Part shown: one piece after another, positions 1 to 9,142 of the stretch
Layout: each line of letters starts with the position of its first letter
Position numbering within the stretch: the stretch's first letter is position 1
Source of the DNA: Selaginella tamariscina
Lineage: Eukaryota; Streptophyta; Lycopodiopsida; Selaginellales; Selaginellaceae
Assembly: GCA_003024785.1 (NCBI GenBank)
Contig: PUQB01000143.1
Span: 62,001 to 126,000, forward strand
DNA: 64,000 bases
Direction: 5' to 3'
The notes under the pieces: generated by a model
Databases searched by the model: none
What the model was told of the DNA's origin: nothing
The model's input: only the letters and a program-made list of their open reading frames with translations
Program-made: the position numbers and the translations under genes

Positions 1-148
1 AGGTTGGGGGACCCGCTGCACCATTAGTTTATTTTCTTGCTACAAGATTCCATTCCAACGCAAAATATATGTACACAAACCAGCGAGATATATGGTGCAG
101 ATCACATGAGCCGTCAGGGTCAGCAGGAAACAGCTAAGCCAGTCAGAG

Positions 149-2119
149 TCAGAGCTTGGCTGTATAGACTTTGACAGAGTCTCCAAGAGAATATCCCCTC
201 GCATCTCCTCCACAACACCTCGTATAAATATTATTATTGTTGGGTTTTCGCATGAGCTCGCACACTAAAGCGAATACTGCAGTATCTTGTCCGTCCAGCT
301 CGACAATGCGCTCTGCAGCACGGGCACCTCGGTCGCTATCGCAGTGGTTCCTACACGCTCCCAGCAAGCTCCTCCAAGAGACTGCGTCTGGAGCCACCGG
401 CATGCAGTTTATGACATCTTCGGCGGCCGCTAGCTGCCCGCTTCTCCCCAGCATGTCCACAATACAGTTGTAGTGACCTCTCACCGGCTCCAACTCCTTG
501 TACTCGCTCATCAACCGGAAGTAGCTGCGTGCCTCGGACACCACGCCAATGTGGTTGCATGCCGCAAGTATGCACGTGAAGCTCATCTCATCTGGAACCA
601 CACCTTCCACGTTCATGGTATGAAAAAGCTCCAGTGCCGTCTTGCTGCTGAATGCATTCCGGGCATGGGCCTCCAATACAACGTTCCAAGACACAAGATT
701 CTTGTCAGGCATCACTCTAAACAGCTCCATTGCCTCGCCCAGATTCCCGTTATGAGAACACGCTGCCACCATTGCAGTCCAGGACACAATGCTCCTCCAT
801 GGCATCAGCATGAACATCTTCTTGGCATCGTCCAGCAGCCGGTTCTGCGCGTAGACGGTGAACAGGCATGTCCACGACACCACGTCCCGTTCAGGCATCT
901 CCCGGAACATGCATATCGCCTCATCCAGCTGCTTTGCCTCAGCATATGCCTGCAACATCACATTACAAGATGCAACACTCCACGTTGGGCTCCTCTCGAA
1001 AGTTGCCTTCCCGAGCTCCATATACCCATTCTGGACGTACGCTGCAATCACTGCATTCCAAGAGACAACGTTCCTCTCCAGCATCTGCTCAAAGACTGAC
1101 TTCATTTCCTCCATATGCCCTTTCTGAGCATATGCCGTAAGCATAGCTGTCCACGTCACAACATCCTTGTGGCCGATGCCATCGAACGTGCTCTTGGCCT
1201 CTTCAACATGCCCATTAACGGCATATACATGGAACATAGCGATTGCAAGTGAGTTCTCCCGCTGGACACCTTGAAAAATCCTCTCCGCCCTCCTCACGTC
1301 CCCGTGAAAACCATAAGCCTGGATCATAACCAACCATGACCTACAATCCCGCTCTGCCATTCTGTAAGCTACAGACATTGCTTGCTCAAAGTGGCCATTC
1401 ACCGAGTAGCCATGCAGCAAAGCATTCCATGTCACGATATTCCTTTGTGGCATTACATCGAACATGGCTTTGGCTTCCAGCCGATTTTCTTCCGCATATG
1501 CTGCAAGCAAAGAAGTCCATGACACCACGTCCCACAATGGCGCCTTGTGGAATGCATCACTAGCTTTCTGAAGGTGTCCGAATTGGGCATATCCGTGAAC
1601 AATTACATTCCAGGACATGATATTCCTTTGCGGCATCCTCTGGAAGAGGTTGGCAGTTGTTTCAACTTGGCCAATGTTAGCGTGTGCGGAGATGAGGCAA
1701 TTCCAGGCTCCGACGTCCCATTGAGGCATTTTATCAAACACCTCCTTGCCACGAGCCAAATGCCCGTTTTGGGCAAGCGCGGTAACAATGGTATTCCAGG
1801 AGATTACGTCCCTCTCCGGCATTCTGTGGAAGCTCCTCAATGCCTCGTGAAGATGCCCATTCTGTGCAAAGACATGTAACATGGTGTTCCAGGCACATTG
1901 GTTCCGGTCCAGTATGGTATCGAACAGCCGCCTGGCATCCTCAATGCTGCCGCACTTGCCGTACATGTGAAGCAACAAGTTCGACAGCTGCTTGTCCCGT
2001 GAGAACTGACTGTCAAGAATGTGAGCGTGGATCTTTCTACCCTCTGCCAAATCTTTGGTCCTCGTACACCATCTGACCGAACTGACTAAATAATTCCAGT
2101 GTTTTCTTGCCAACAACAT
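149..2119 (-). CDS. PPR protein (PLS/SS-type, E-like C-terminus), 656 aa
   Basis: This is a single intronless open frame of 656 codons. It is built of pentatricopeptide repeats of about 31-35 residues, with recurring cores such as RDVISWNTIVTA, RNIVTWNALLHGY and KDVVTWTAMLTAYAQ. PPR proteins bind organellar RNA one base per repeat and act in editing, splicing or stability in plastids or mitochondria. An N-terminal 'KIHAHILDSQ...LLLHMYGKCG' block and a C-terminal 'VPDEMSFTCILAACNH...HYNCIVDMLGRSG...SWRSLLGACR' block mark the PLS class with an E1-like motif. The tail after about residue 620 is not a recognisable E2 or DYW domain, so any editing role would need a DYW partner. No clear transit peptide is seen. 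It lies 117 bp downstream of a second PPR gene on the same strand. Its RNA target cannot be assigned by eye. Confidence 0.93.
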   Translation of the reverse strand: MLLARKHWNYLVSSVRWCTRTKDLAEGRKIHAHILDSQFSRDKQLSNLLLHMYGKCGSIEDARRLFDTILDRNQCAWNTMLHVFAQNGHLHEALRSFHRMPERDVISWNTIVTALAQNGHLARGKEVFDKMPQWDVGAWNCLISAHANIGQVETTANLFQRMPQRNIMSWNVIVHGYAQFGHLQKASDAFHKAPLWDVVSWTSLLAAYAEENRLEAKAMFDVMPQRNIVTWNALLHGYSVNGHFEQAMSVAYRMAERDCRSWLVMIQAYGFHGDVRRAERIFQGVQRENSLAIAMFHVYAVNGHVEEAKSTFDGIGHKDVVTWTAMLTAYAQKGHMEEMKSVFEQMLERNVVSWNAVIAAYVQNGYMELGKATFERSPTWSVASCNVMLQAYAEAKQLDEAICMFREMPERDVVSWTCLFTVYAQNRLLDDAKKMFMLMPWRSIVSWTAMVAACSHNGNLGEAMELFRVMPDKNLVSWNVVLEAHARNAFSSKTALELFHTMNVEGVVPDEMSFTCILAACNHIGVVSEARSYFRLMSEYKELEPVRGHYNCIVDMLGRSGQLAAAEDVINCMPVAPDAVSWRSLLGACRNHCDSDRGARAAERIVELDGQDTAVFALVCELMRKPNNNNIYTRCCGGDARGYSLGDSVKVYTAKL

Positions 2120-2236
2120 CTATCAACGTTCTTTCTCATGAACACACAACCGGAACACCAAATGCACCTGCACTTGTACTCACAATTGCAACCCCAGCCC
2201 ATTACTTATTTTGAACTGGATGGTTTGTCCACGATG

Positions 2237-4555
2237 TCAACCGTTGGAGAAGATACTAGTAGACAGCAGTAAGTAGTTGGAAGGATTATCGTAGTCCAGC
2301 TCCATGGCCTCGTCTGCAGCAAATCTGGCACACTGCTCATCCCGATGAAGTCTGCATGCACCAAGCAATGCACCCCATGCTCCAGTTGTTGGCAAGTAAG
2401 GCATATGTCTAACCAGTTCCTCAGCAGCTTCTACTTTGCCTGCTCGGCCGAGAATGTCAATCATACAAGAGTAATGCTCCTTGCCTGGAGCCACTCCAAA
2501 GCTGTCTGCCATGTAGACAAAGTAGTCTCTTGCGAGATTTAGCAGGCCAGCATGACTGCACGCTGACAAAACCGTCATAAACGTTATTTCGTCAGGTCGG
2601 GCACCTTCCAGGTTCATATTCCCAAACAAATGCAAGGCTTCCTCGCAAGCGCCATATGCCTTGATTATAGCATTCCACGAGACTACGTTTTGGACTGGCA
2701 TCTCATGAAACAGCACACTAGCTTCCTCCATATACCCCTTTTGGGCATACATTGCCACAATTGCAGTCCACGAAACAACGCTCTTCTCTGGCATACTGTC
2801 AAAAATAGCCCTGGCATCTCTTACATGTCCATGCTGAGCATAACCTACAAAGATGACCGTCCATGTTGTAACAGTCCACTGGGGCATCCTTTGAAAGCTT
2901 TGAGTTGCTTCCTGCAGGTCGCCATTTTGCGAGAATGCTGCAACTAACGCACCCCAAGAGACCTCGTCCCGCTCTGGAACCCTGTCAAAGAGCTCCTTGG
3001 CCTTGACTGGACAGGCAAAGTGGCCATAGGCGGATATCATTGTGTTCCACGATACCAGCTGGTATTGAGGTACAAGCTTGAAAATCATATTTGTCATTGT
3101 GGTTTGTTCAGATTGAGCATAAGCCTGCAGCATGCAACTCCAGTGAATGCTCACTCTTGCTGGCATTGTGTCAAAGAGCTCCTTGGCTCCACGCACGTCC
3201 TCCCGCTCCATGAGTTGATGGAACAGTGCATTCCAGGTGACCAGCCTGCGTTGTGGCATCCTCTCGAAAATGAACTTGGCCTCGTCTAGGCTGTCAGCTT
3301 CCGCATAAGCTTGCATCATGCACGTCCATGACACAACGTCTCTGTGTGGCATTCCCTCGAAAACTCTCTTGGTTTCATCGGTTCTACCACCTTTAGCATT
3401 TGCTGCAAGCATGGCGTTCCAAGCTACAATGTTCAGCTGCGGCATCTTATCGAAAACGATTCTTGCTTCTTTTAGCATGCCACATTCAACATAAGATTGC
3501 ATCATAGCAGTGTAAGAGATCACGTCCCGGTTTCTCATTTTGTCAAACAGGCTCTCTGCCTCAGCCACAAAACCATTCTGTCCATACGCCGTGATCATGC
3601 CATTCCAAGAGACTAGGTCCCTCACGGGTGCCTCATGGAACAGGCCTGCTGCTTCCTCAATGCGCTTATTCTGTGCGTATGCCTGGATTATGGCGTTCCA
3701 GGAAACCACGTCCCTACAAGGTACTCTATGGAAGTATTCGCTAGCCGTTTCAACTAATCCATTTTGAGTGTGCGCAGCGATCATAGTGCTCCAAGACACC
3801 TCGGTCCGACAAGGCATCCTGTCGAATGTGAGCTTGGCCTCCTCTAGATCTCTTTTGTGAGCATAAGAGGAGAGCAGAACGTTCCATGATACAACACATT
3901 GATCAGGCATCATATCAAATAGTTGCTTGACGCAGTTGAACTGCTCTTCACGGATGTAGGCCGTCATCATTGTTGCGCATGAAATGAGAGTCCAGGCAGG
4001 AATCTTTTGAAACACCACGTAAGCATCGTGCAGATGTCCGTTTTGGGCATACGCCTGAATCATGCTGTTCCAGGAGATAAGATTTCGTGCGGAAATGCCA
4101 TCAAAAATGATTTTGCTAGTTTGCAAGCACCCACTGGCCGCATAGGCAGCCATCATGGTGTTGCACGTAACTGCATTCCACTGAGGCATGATCGAGTAGA
4201 TAGTCTTGGTCTCCTCCATATGCCCAATCTGGGCATATGCGGCAACCATCACGTTCCACGATACCACGTCCCTGGTGGGCATCCGATTGAAGCTCCTTAG
4301 TGCACTCTGCAGTTTTCCATTGCTAATATAACCTTGAAGCATGATATTCCAAGAGAAGACATTAGGCTCGTGGATGGCAGCAAAGGCCCTCTCGGCATCT
4401 GCATTGCTCCCGCACTTGACGTACATGTCTATCAGGAGGTTGCCCAGGTAGGTGTCGTGTATACAGTGGGGACTAATTCGAGAATGAACCCGTTTTGCCT
4501 CGCTTAAATCTCTGGAAATGCCACACTGCTTGATCACACTTGCGCATCTGTGCAT
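2237..4555 (-). CDS. PPR protein (PLS/SS-type, E-like C-terminus), 772 aa
   Basis: This is a second intronless PPR gene, 772 codons, starting at the ATG complementary to 4553-4555. It opens 'MHRCASVIKQCG...AKRVHSRISPHC', typical of lycophyte PLS-PPR proteins, and then runs through about twenty short repeats (RDVVSWNVMVAAYAQIGHMEET and similar). It ends with the usual 'ARPDEITFMTVLSACSHAG...HYSCMIDILGRAG...AWGALLGACRLH...NYLLLS' E1-type block and has no DYW domain. Organellar RNA binding is the known family role. The neighbouring PPR gene has the same repeat style, so the two are probably paralogues, though not a recent duplicate. Only 25 bp separate this ATG from the stop codon of the upstream PI4K gene, so its promoter must overlap the PI4K 3' end. 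Confidence 0.94.
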   Translation of the reverse strand: MHRCASVIKQCGISRDLSEAKRVHSRISPHCIHDTYLGNLLIDMYVKCGSNADAERAFAAIHEPNVFSWNIMLQGYISNGKLQSALRSFNRMPTRDVVSWNVMVAAYAQIGHMEETKTIYSIMPQWNAVTCNTMMAAYAASGCLQTSKIIFDGISARNLISWNSMIQAYAQNGHLHDAYVVFQKIPAWTLISCATMMTAYIREEQFNCVKQLFDMMPDQCVVSWNVLLSSYAHKRDLEEAKLTFDRMPCRTEVSWSTMIAAHTQNGLVETASEYFHRVPCRDVVSWNAIIQAYAQNKRIEEAAGLFHEAPVRDLVSWNGMITAYGQNGFVAEAESLFDKMRNRDVISYTAMMQSYVECGMLKEARIVFDKMPQLNIVAWNAMLAANAKGGRTDETKRVFEGMPHRDVVSWTCMMQAYAEADSLDEAKFIFERMPQRRLVTWNALFHQLMEREDVRGAKELFDTMPARVSIHWSCMLQAYAQSEQTTMTNMIFKLVPQYQLVSWNTMISAYGHFACPVKAKELFDRVPERDEVSWGALVAAFSQNGDLQEATQSFQRMPQWTVTTWTVIFVGYAQHGHVRDARAIFDSMPEKSVVSWTAIVAMYAQKGYMEEASVLFHEMPVQNVVSWNAIIKAYGACEEALHLFGNMNLEGARPDEITFMTVLSACSHAGLLNLARDYFVYMADSFGVAPGKEHYSCMIDILGRAGKVEAAEELVRHMPYLPTTGAWGALLGACRLHRDEQCARFAADEAMELDYDNPSNYLLLSTSIFSNG

Positions 4556-4580
4556 CTATTTAATTATCAAAGCTTCTACA

Positions 4581-6311
4581 TCAGAACTGACAAGAAGTCC
4601 CTAGCCGTTGTTGCATCCGCATCATGGAGCTCCTCGTTATATCCACCTTATATTTCTCGAATGCCTCTCCACAGGCTGATCGGAAGCATTTCAGGAATTT
4701 ACTCCACTCCTTATCACACATGCCCTTTGGTTGCCCACCAGTTTTCTTCTGCCTTGCAGCCTTTGGCGTCTTCTCTCCGCCTCCGCAGCTACAACAGCAG
4801 TCTTGCCCTTCTTCCTGAACCTCTTGAATCGGCTTCATTTCCCCTAGACCAGACACTGACTTGAACGAGTGCTTTGCAATAGAATGACAACCTTCCTCAT
4901 CCTCATCCGAAACTGATTTGAACAGTTGTTTCGCCACTGGAGACTTACGCGGACGCCTTGCATATGAACTGTTAACCATTCCCATTTCCATCTCAAATAT
5001 GTCCTGCTCTTCACCATTGTCATCAAATGTAGTGGGAGTTTGCTCCTGCTCGGCTAGGTCCTTCGCAACTGCACACAGTTTCTCCATCTCACTGCTACAT
5101 GCGTCTAGTTCTTTAGTCATCATTGTTCCAATGTCCACAAGGTGAAGCCCTGCTTCCACAGCTAGCTGAAGGAAGGTGGTGGATAGCACCATTGTCCGAA
5201 TACAGGCCTCCTTGAGCATGGGCAGCTGTTTCCGTAGCATGTCGGCATCCTTTGCTGGATCCAAGCCACGGACATAGTCAACCTCCTCTTCTGAGAATGG
5301 AAATGAAGCCTGCGGCCAATGTAGCCACTCAAAGTAGGGGTCCTCAATGCTCTCTGGGAGGCAGAGCCCATGATCAATCGGGATGAGTTCCACCCAGAAG
5401 CCTTGATGGCCTCCTTCTCGTTGGTGTCGCACTAGAATATTACCAGCATGTCGATCTGTGTTGAAGAGCCGGATGTCCAGAATCCCAATGCGATGAACTG
5501 CTGATGCAGGAAACCTTGAGCAGCCACATTCGCTTGCCTGGTAGTCATGCTCCACAAATTCCTGGAACGAGCCTATCTTGGTAGCACCCATTCTGACGCG
5601 CGAATTGACGTGAAAGATGGGATGAACAGCCTTAACAAGGACGGTGGCAGGAACCCGAGCAAAGTGGGCATGATCTAGCAGATAGGCAGCCACTTCCCGA
5701 ACACCGGTCTCCCCAACACATATCCACCTGCTCAGGCCAGCTTGGCCAAGCCTGCAGCCGACAAATCCTCTTGGATTATTGGGCGCCAGCGGCTCCTCGT
5801 CTGCAGGTTTGACAATAGCGATCTTCTTCCCCTCTGCATTGCGAAAATAGTAGGCGCCACCCAGCCCGCCTTGAGCAGGGATCGGATCGACACCGTGCTC
5901 AATCCCTTGGCAGCATTCACGGATTAGGTGTTTGATCCGCAAGCAACAGCTGCTCCACCCACCTACGATCTCAAATATTGTTGCCAGTTCGTCAACAATA
6001 TTAATGCATGCATTGTTCACCTCCAGGCAAGGCGAGGAAGAGCTCCTGTGAAGCTCTGTTCTTGTCAGTAGCACAGGGGAATCACATCGTAACTCACTGA
6101 CATCGTCTTCAAGAACATGATCACCAAAAGAAAGTTCAGTCTGCTCTGTGGGAATTCGGAGAGCCGCCTGCACCTTCTTCTTTATTGATTGCACCTTATC
6201 GTTCCTGTGTACCTCCATGCCCAACACACTTCCATTGTCCGTCTGTACAAAGATCCGCCTCCTCCAGCTCTTTTTGGACATCCGGTTTCCAAGGCTTGAG
6301 GCATTCCCCAA
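4581..6311 (-). CDS. Type II/gamma phosphatidylinositol 4-kinase with N-terminal ubiquitin-like domain, 576 aa
   Basis: This is an intronless gene of 576 codons. Residues 18-85 form a ubiquitin-like domain (RRIFVQTDNGSVLGMEV...LRIPTEQTELSFGD). Residues 145-400 are a PI3/PI4-kinase catalytic domain with a G-loop-like segment (GGLGGAYYF, about 148-156), an ATP-site lysine in IAIVKPADEEP (about K168), the catalytic segment RLFNTDRHAGNIL (about 281-293) and the metal-binding PIDHGLCLPE (about 311-320). Plant PI4K-gamma proteins carry one or two UBL domains, and several members act as protein kinases rather than lipid kinases. The N-terminus MGNASS fits an N-myristoylation site, which suggests membrane attachment (inference). 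The gene is head-to-head with the plastid-protein gene at 6466, with 154 bp between the start codons. Confidence 0.93.
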   Translation of the reverse strand: MGNASSLGNRMSKKSWRRRIFVQTDNGSVLGMEVHRNDKVQSIKKKVQAALRIPTEQTELSFGDHVLEDDVSELRCDSPVLLTRTELHRSSSSPCLEVNNACINIVDELATIFEIVGGWSSCCLRIKHLIRECCQGIEHGVDPIPAQGGLGGAYYFRNAEGKKIAIVKPADEEPLAPNNPRGFVGCRLGQAGLSRWICVGETGVREVAAYLLDHAHFARVPATVLVKAVHPIFHVNSRVRMGATKIGSFQEFVEHDYQASECGCSRFPASAVHRIGILDIRLFNTDRHAGNILVRHQREGGHQGFWVELIPIDHGLCLPESIEDPYFEWLHWPQASFPFSEEEVDYVRGLDPAKDADMLRKQLPMLKEACIRTMVLSTTFLQLAVEAGLHLVDIGTMMTKELDACSSEMEKLCAVAKDLAEQEQTPTTFDDNGEEQDIFEMEMGMVNSSYARRPRKSPVAKQLFKSVSDEDEEGCHSIAKHSFKSVSGLGEMKPIQEVQEEGQDCCCSCGGGEKTPKAARQKKTGGQPKGMCDKEWSKFLKCFRSACGEAFEKYKVDITRSSMMRMQQRLGTSCQF

Positions 6312-6465
6312 CTTGTTGGAGAGGCTTCTTTCTTGATCCAGCTTGCTAAAAACCGGCTAGTTCGCTATCTTTCCAAACTACCTGCCTGGATAAGATCCGC
6401 CCCACGTCGCTTTCATGGTGACACAACGTGTCTGTCTGTAAGAGAATTAGGTGTTGCGGACGGCT
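6312..6465. promoter_or_regulatory. Putative shared bidirectional promoter
   Basis: Only 154 bp separate the divergent start codons of the PI4K gene (minus, 6311) and the plastid membrane-protein gene (plus, 6466). Both promoters must therefore lie in this interval or in the flanking coding sequence. No clear TATA box is visible. Confidence 0.5.
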
Positions 6466-7645
6466 ATGGCGACCGCAGCAGCCCTGGTTGCTCTTCCTCA
6501 TCGACCACCCCATCTGCATACGACTAGATTATTGCATGTCTACTCAGTTCCAAATGTATCCAGGACAACAACAAGGACAAGCGTCCACGCCCACTTGCTG
6601 TCCACAACAAGAACAAGGACCAAAGGTAGTTCCACGGATAAAGAAAGTAGTGCTGAGGAAGACAGTTCTGTTGGAAACGGGAGCACCAACTGGATTTCAA
6701 ATGCACCTGTTTTCCTTCTTTGGGCTGGCTTGATTGGTTATGCCTTCTCCTCGTTTTCTCCTAATCAGACGCCAGTACGTATTCTTCTTCGATTTATCCA
6801 CTTATCCAAGCTTTGATTTCTTTCGGTTTCAGTACAGGGACCAGCTGTTCATTGAGAAGTTGCTCTTTCTAAGAGGGGACGAAGGGTTTTCGCTTAACCC
6901 AGTGTTGGTTGTTGTTTTTACAGCATGGGGCTGCTACCCCTCATCTACACAATGTTACTCGTTCCCACCGGAAGAAGGTTAGCACGCATGCATTTCCTGC
7001 TCGGTTAGGCAGCTTATGACACGGGCTTTTCTTCAGCGACAAGGGCGGCGTTCCCGTGTGGCCGTTTTCAGTTGTGTCTTATTTTGTTGGAGTTTTCGCA
7101 TTGCTACCCTACTTTGGACTGTGGAATCCACCGCCACCAAAGGTGACTAGGCAACAACTCTCTGAGTGGCCTCTTGCGGTCTTGGAATCCAAACTCTTGT
7201 CTCTGGTAAGCAATGTATTTGCATTTTATGGTACTCACATATACGATGCAGTTTGCCATTGCTTCAGCAGTGGGGTTAGTTACCACAGCTGCGCTTTGCA
7301 ATAGTGAAGCATGGACACAATATTTTCGCTTCTTCCGAGAGAGCAGATTCGTAAGGAGCCCTTGGCATGCCTCTGACTTTCTTTCTTAAGTGCTCTTTTG
7401 CAGATTCATGTTATGACTATTGACTTTGTCCTGCTCAACTTGCTAGTGGTCTTCTGGGTCTTCAACGATATCACATTTCGAAAGTGGTAATCCAGTATCA
7501 ACTTACTTATATACTCGCTGTCTAAAACTGTCTTCTCAGGTCCAAGGGCTCATGGTTCACTGCCATCTCCATAATCCCACTTGTTGGCCCTGCACTATAT
7601 CTGCTGTTCAGACCAGGCTTACCCAAGGGGATGATCGAAGATTGA
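6466..7645 (+). CDS. Conserved plastid multi-spanning membrane protein, multi-exon, one apparent frameshift
   Basis: I read exons at 6466-6774, 6833-6977, 7037-7205, 7252-7350, 7404-7486 and 7540-7645, with GT-AG introns of about 46-59 bp and matching phases. The protein starts MATAAALVALPHRPPHL and has a Ser/Thr/Arg-rich leader of about 70 residues that fits a chloroplast transit peptide. It then has hydrophobic segments (NAPVFLLWAGLIGYAF, NPVLVVVF, MGLLPLIYTMLLVP, VWPFSVVSYFVGVFALLPYFGLW, FAIASAVGLVTTAALC, IDFVLLNLLVVFW, WFTAISIIPLVGPALYLLF). This resembles a plant and cyanobacterial family of thylakoid or envelope proteins of unknown function. In exon 2 the frame breaks near 6919-6924: a single missing base would join NPVLVVVF to MGLLPL. 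That is either an assembly error or a real lesion. Confidence 0.75.
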
Positions 7646-8537
7646 AACGAAGTTTATTAAACTTGGATGCTTTTGAAAAGTAAAGGAAATGCCAAATGCT
7701 CAGTTTCACATGGGCTTCTGCGTAGTCCTTGAAAAATGCATCCTGGTCCTGGGCATATAATTCCATATATCTGAAGTTCATATTAGAATAATTTATCTCA
7801 AACTTCTAACCCACCTTAAAACCAGGGTCTTCAAATAAAACTGCATCAGTAGGCAGAACCAGGCTCTCCTTGATTTCCTGCATCATATTCTATTGAGAGA
7901 GAGATTTTGCGTGGCTTAATAAATAAATGTATTAACCTTAAAATACGAATTATCAAACTTCAACCACTGCACTGTCCACGACTGTCCTCCGGGATTCCCT
8001 GGGCCATGTATCTGCATTTTTCACAATGGATAAATGCTTATAAGGTGTAACAAGTAAACGTTGCCACCGTATACTTAGTCTCTGGTTTTCCAAACCCGCT
8101 TCTGTCAGGTCTAGATCTTCCTAGCGTATGAGCACCGGACATTAGATACATCAATGTAACTAATATCCTACCTTATCATCAAAACCCATTCTGTGGAACA
8201 CATTGACAGAGGTGCTCTGCAGGATTTGGTGGTGCAGCACCTGCATGCAACGTTGTGAGTGTAATAATTGACTACTTGCTAAACTGATTTGGAAGGTTGC
8301 CTTCCTTGGGACATTCTGGCCTTTGGTATCAACTCTTTCATATCTCATTCTGATTTTTGATCCTCCTGCCACCTAGATAGAAGATCTCACTAGTTCTATA
8401 TTATATATATGCATTTCAGATTTCCCACCTCAACAGCCGTGGCACTGGCAAGCTGGAAAAGATCTGCATAACTTACTTCCTTGTACTTGTGCTTCACAGG
8501 CTCCAAGAGCTTTAAAGCATCCTGAAGTCCTGATGAA
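7613..8537 (-). pseudogene. Ascorbate peroxidase (chloroplast type), 3' part of a gene split by a Copia element
   Basis: Reading the minus strand gives successive exons of a class I haem peroxidase of the stromal/thylakoid APX type. They include [56 protein letters not shown]...[47 protein letters not shown] (7938-8010 area), LVLPTDAVLFEDPGFK (7815-7877) and AQDQDAFFKDYAEAHVKLS (to 7770). APX reduces hydrogen peroxide with ascorbate in the plastid. One-base shifts break the frame near 8325 (before ECPKEGN) and near 8210 (after AEHL), and the usual stop after KLS is lost, so translation would run to about 7613. The 5' exons lie more than 21 kb away at 30410-30760, because the Copia element at 8543-30404 interrupts an exon or intron edge here. 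Confidence 0.85.
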
Positions 8538-8542
8538 CAAAT

Positions 8543-8658
8543 TGTTAGAAAAAACGGATCTCATTCCTGGGATGAGCAGCTAAAATCCCTACAAACTATT
8601 TTTTTTTATTTTCTGTATATACTATATACAATTTTTCCTAAGTCCTGGTTTCTCAACA
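8543..8658 (-). repeat. Copia 3' LTR
   Basis: This 116-bp LTR starts TGTTAG and ends CTCAACA on the plus strand. It matches 30280-30404 apart from small indels and substitutions. The adjoining minus-strand sequence GGCTGAGTGGGAG is a plausible polypurine tract. Confidence 0.9.
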
Positions 8659-8663
8659 CTCCC

Positions 8664-9142
8664 ACTCAGCCGTGAGAGTCTTGAACCTTCATCTTCTCAC
8701 GATGCAGCTGAAACTTGTCCCTGGTTAAAGGCTTGGTCATGATATTAGTAGTCATCTCCTATGTGGGAAGATACTTGAGCCAAATCTTGTTCGCTAGAAC
8801 TTGCTCCCTGATGAAGTGAACCTTGATCTCGAAATGCTTGGTTCTCTCGTGGAACTTCGGGTTCTTTGACAATTCAATTGCACTCCTGTTATCACAGTAT
8901 ATAATTAGTGGCTTGTTGATTTTGAACTTCATCTCCTTCAACAACTCCTAAAGCCAGACTGCCTCCTGAGTTGCTATTGTGGCTGAAATATACTCAGCCT
9001 CTGTGGATGACAAAGCAACAATGCTTTGTCTCTTGCTACTCCAACTAATCAAGCCTCTATCTAGAAAAAACAAATAACCTGAGGTTGATCGTCTCGAGTC
9101 TTTGTCTCCAGCCCAATTAGAGTAGGTGAATCCAAACAGCTC
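8664..9142 (-). pseudogene. Copia RNase H domain, C-terminal part of pol
   Basis: The minus strand encodes the typical Copia RNase H: FTYSNWAGDKDSRRSTSGYL, ALSSTEAEYISATIATQEAVWL, then IYCDNRSAIELSKNPKFHERTKHFEI and MTTNIMTKPLTRDKF. Two in-frame stops (near 8948 and 8759) show that it is inactive. Its upstream half lies beyond the hAT insertion, at 11584 and above, so removing the hAT element restores continuity. Confidence 0.88.

Noticed and set aside
473-1099. Long plus-strand open frames opposite the PPR genes (208 aa and others)
   Set aside because: They are antisense to repetitive PPR coding DNA, have no family features, and recur in the same phase at each repeat.
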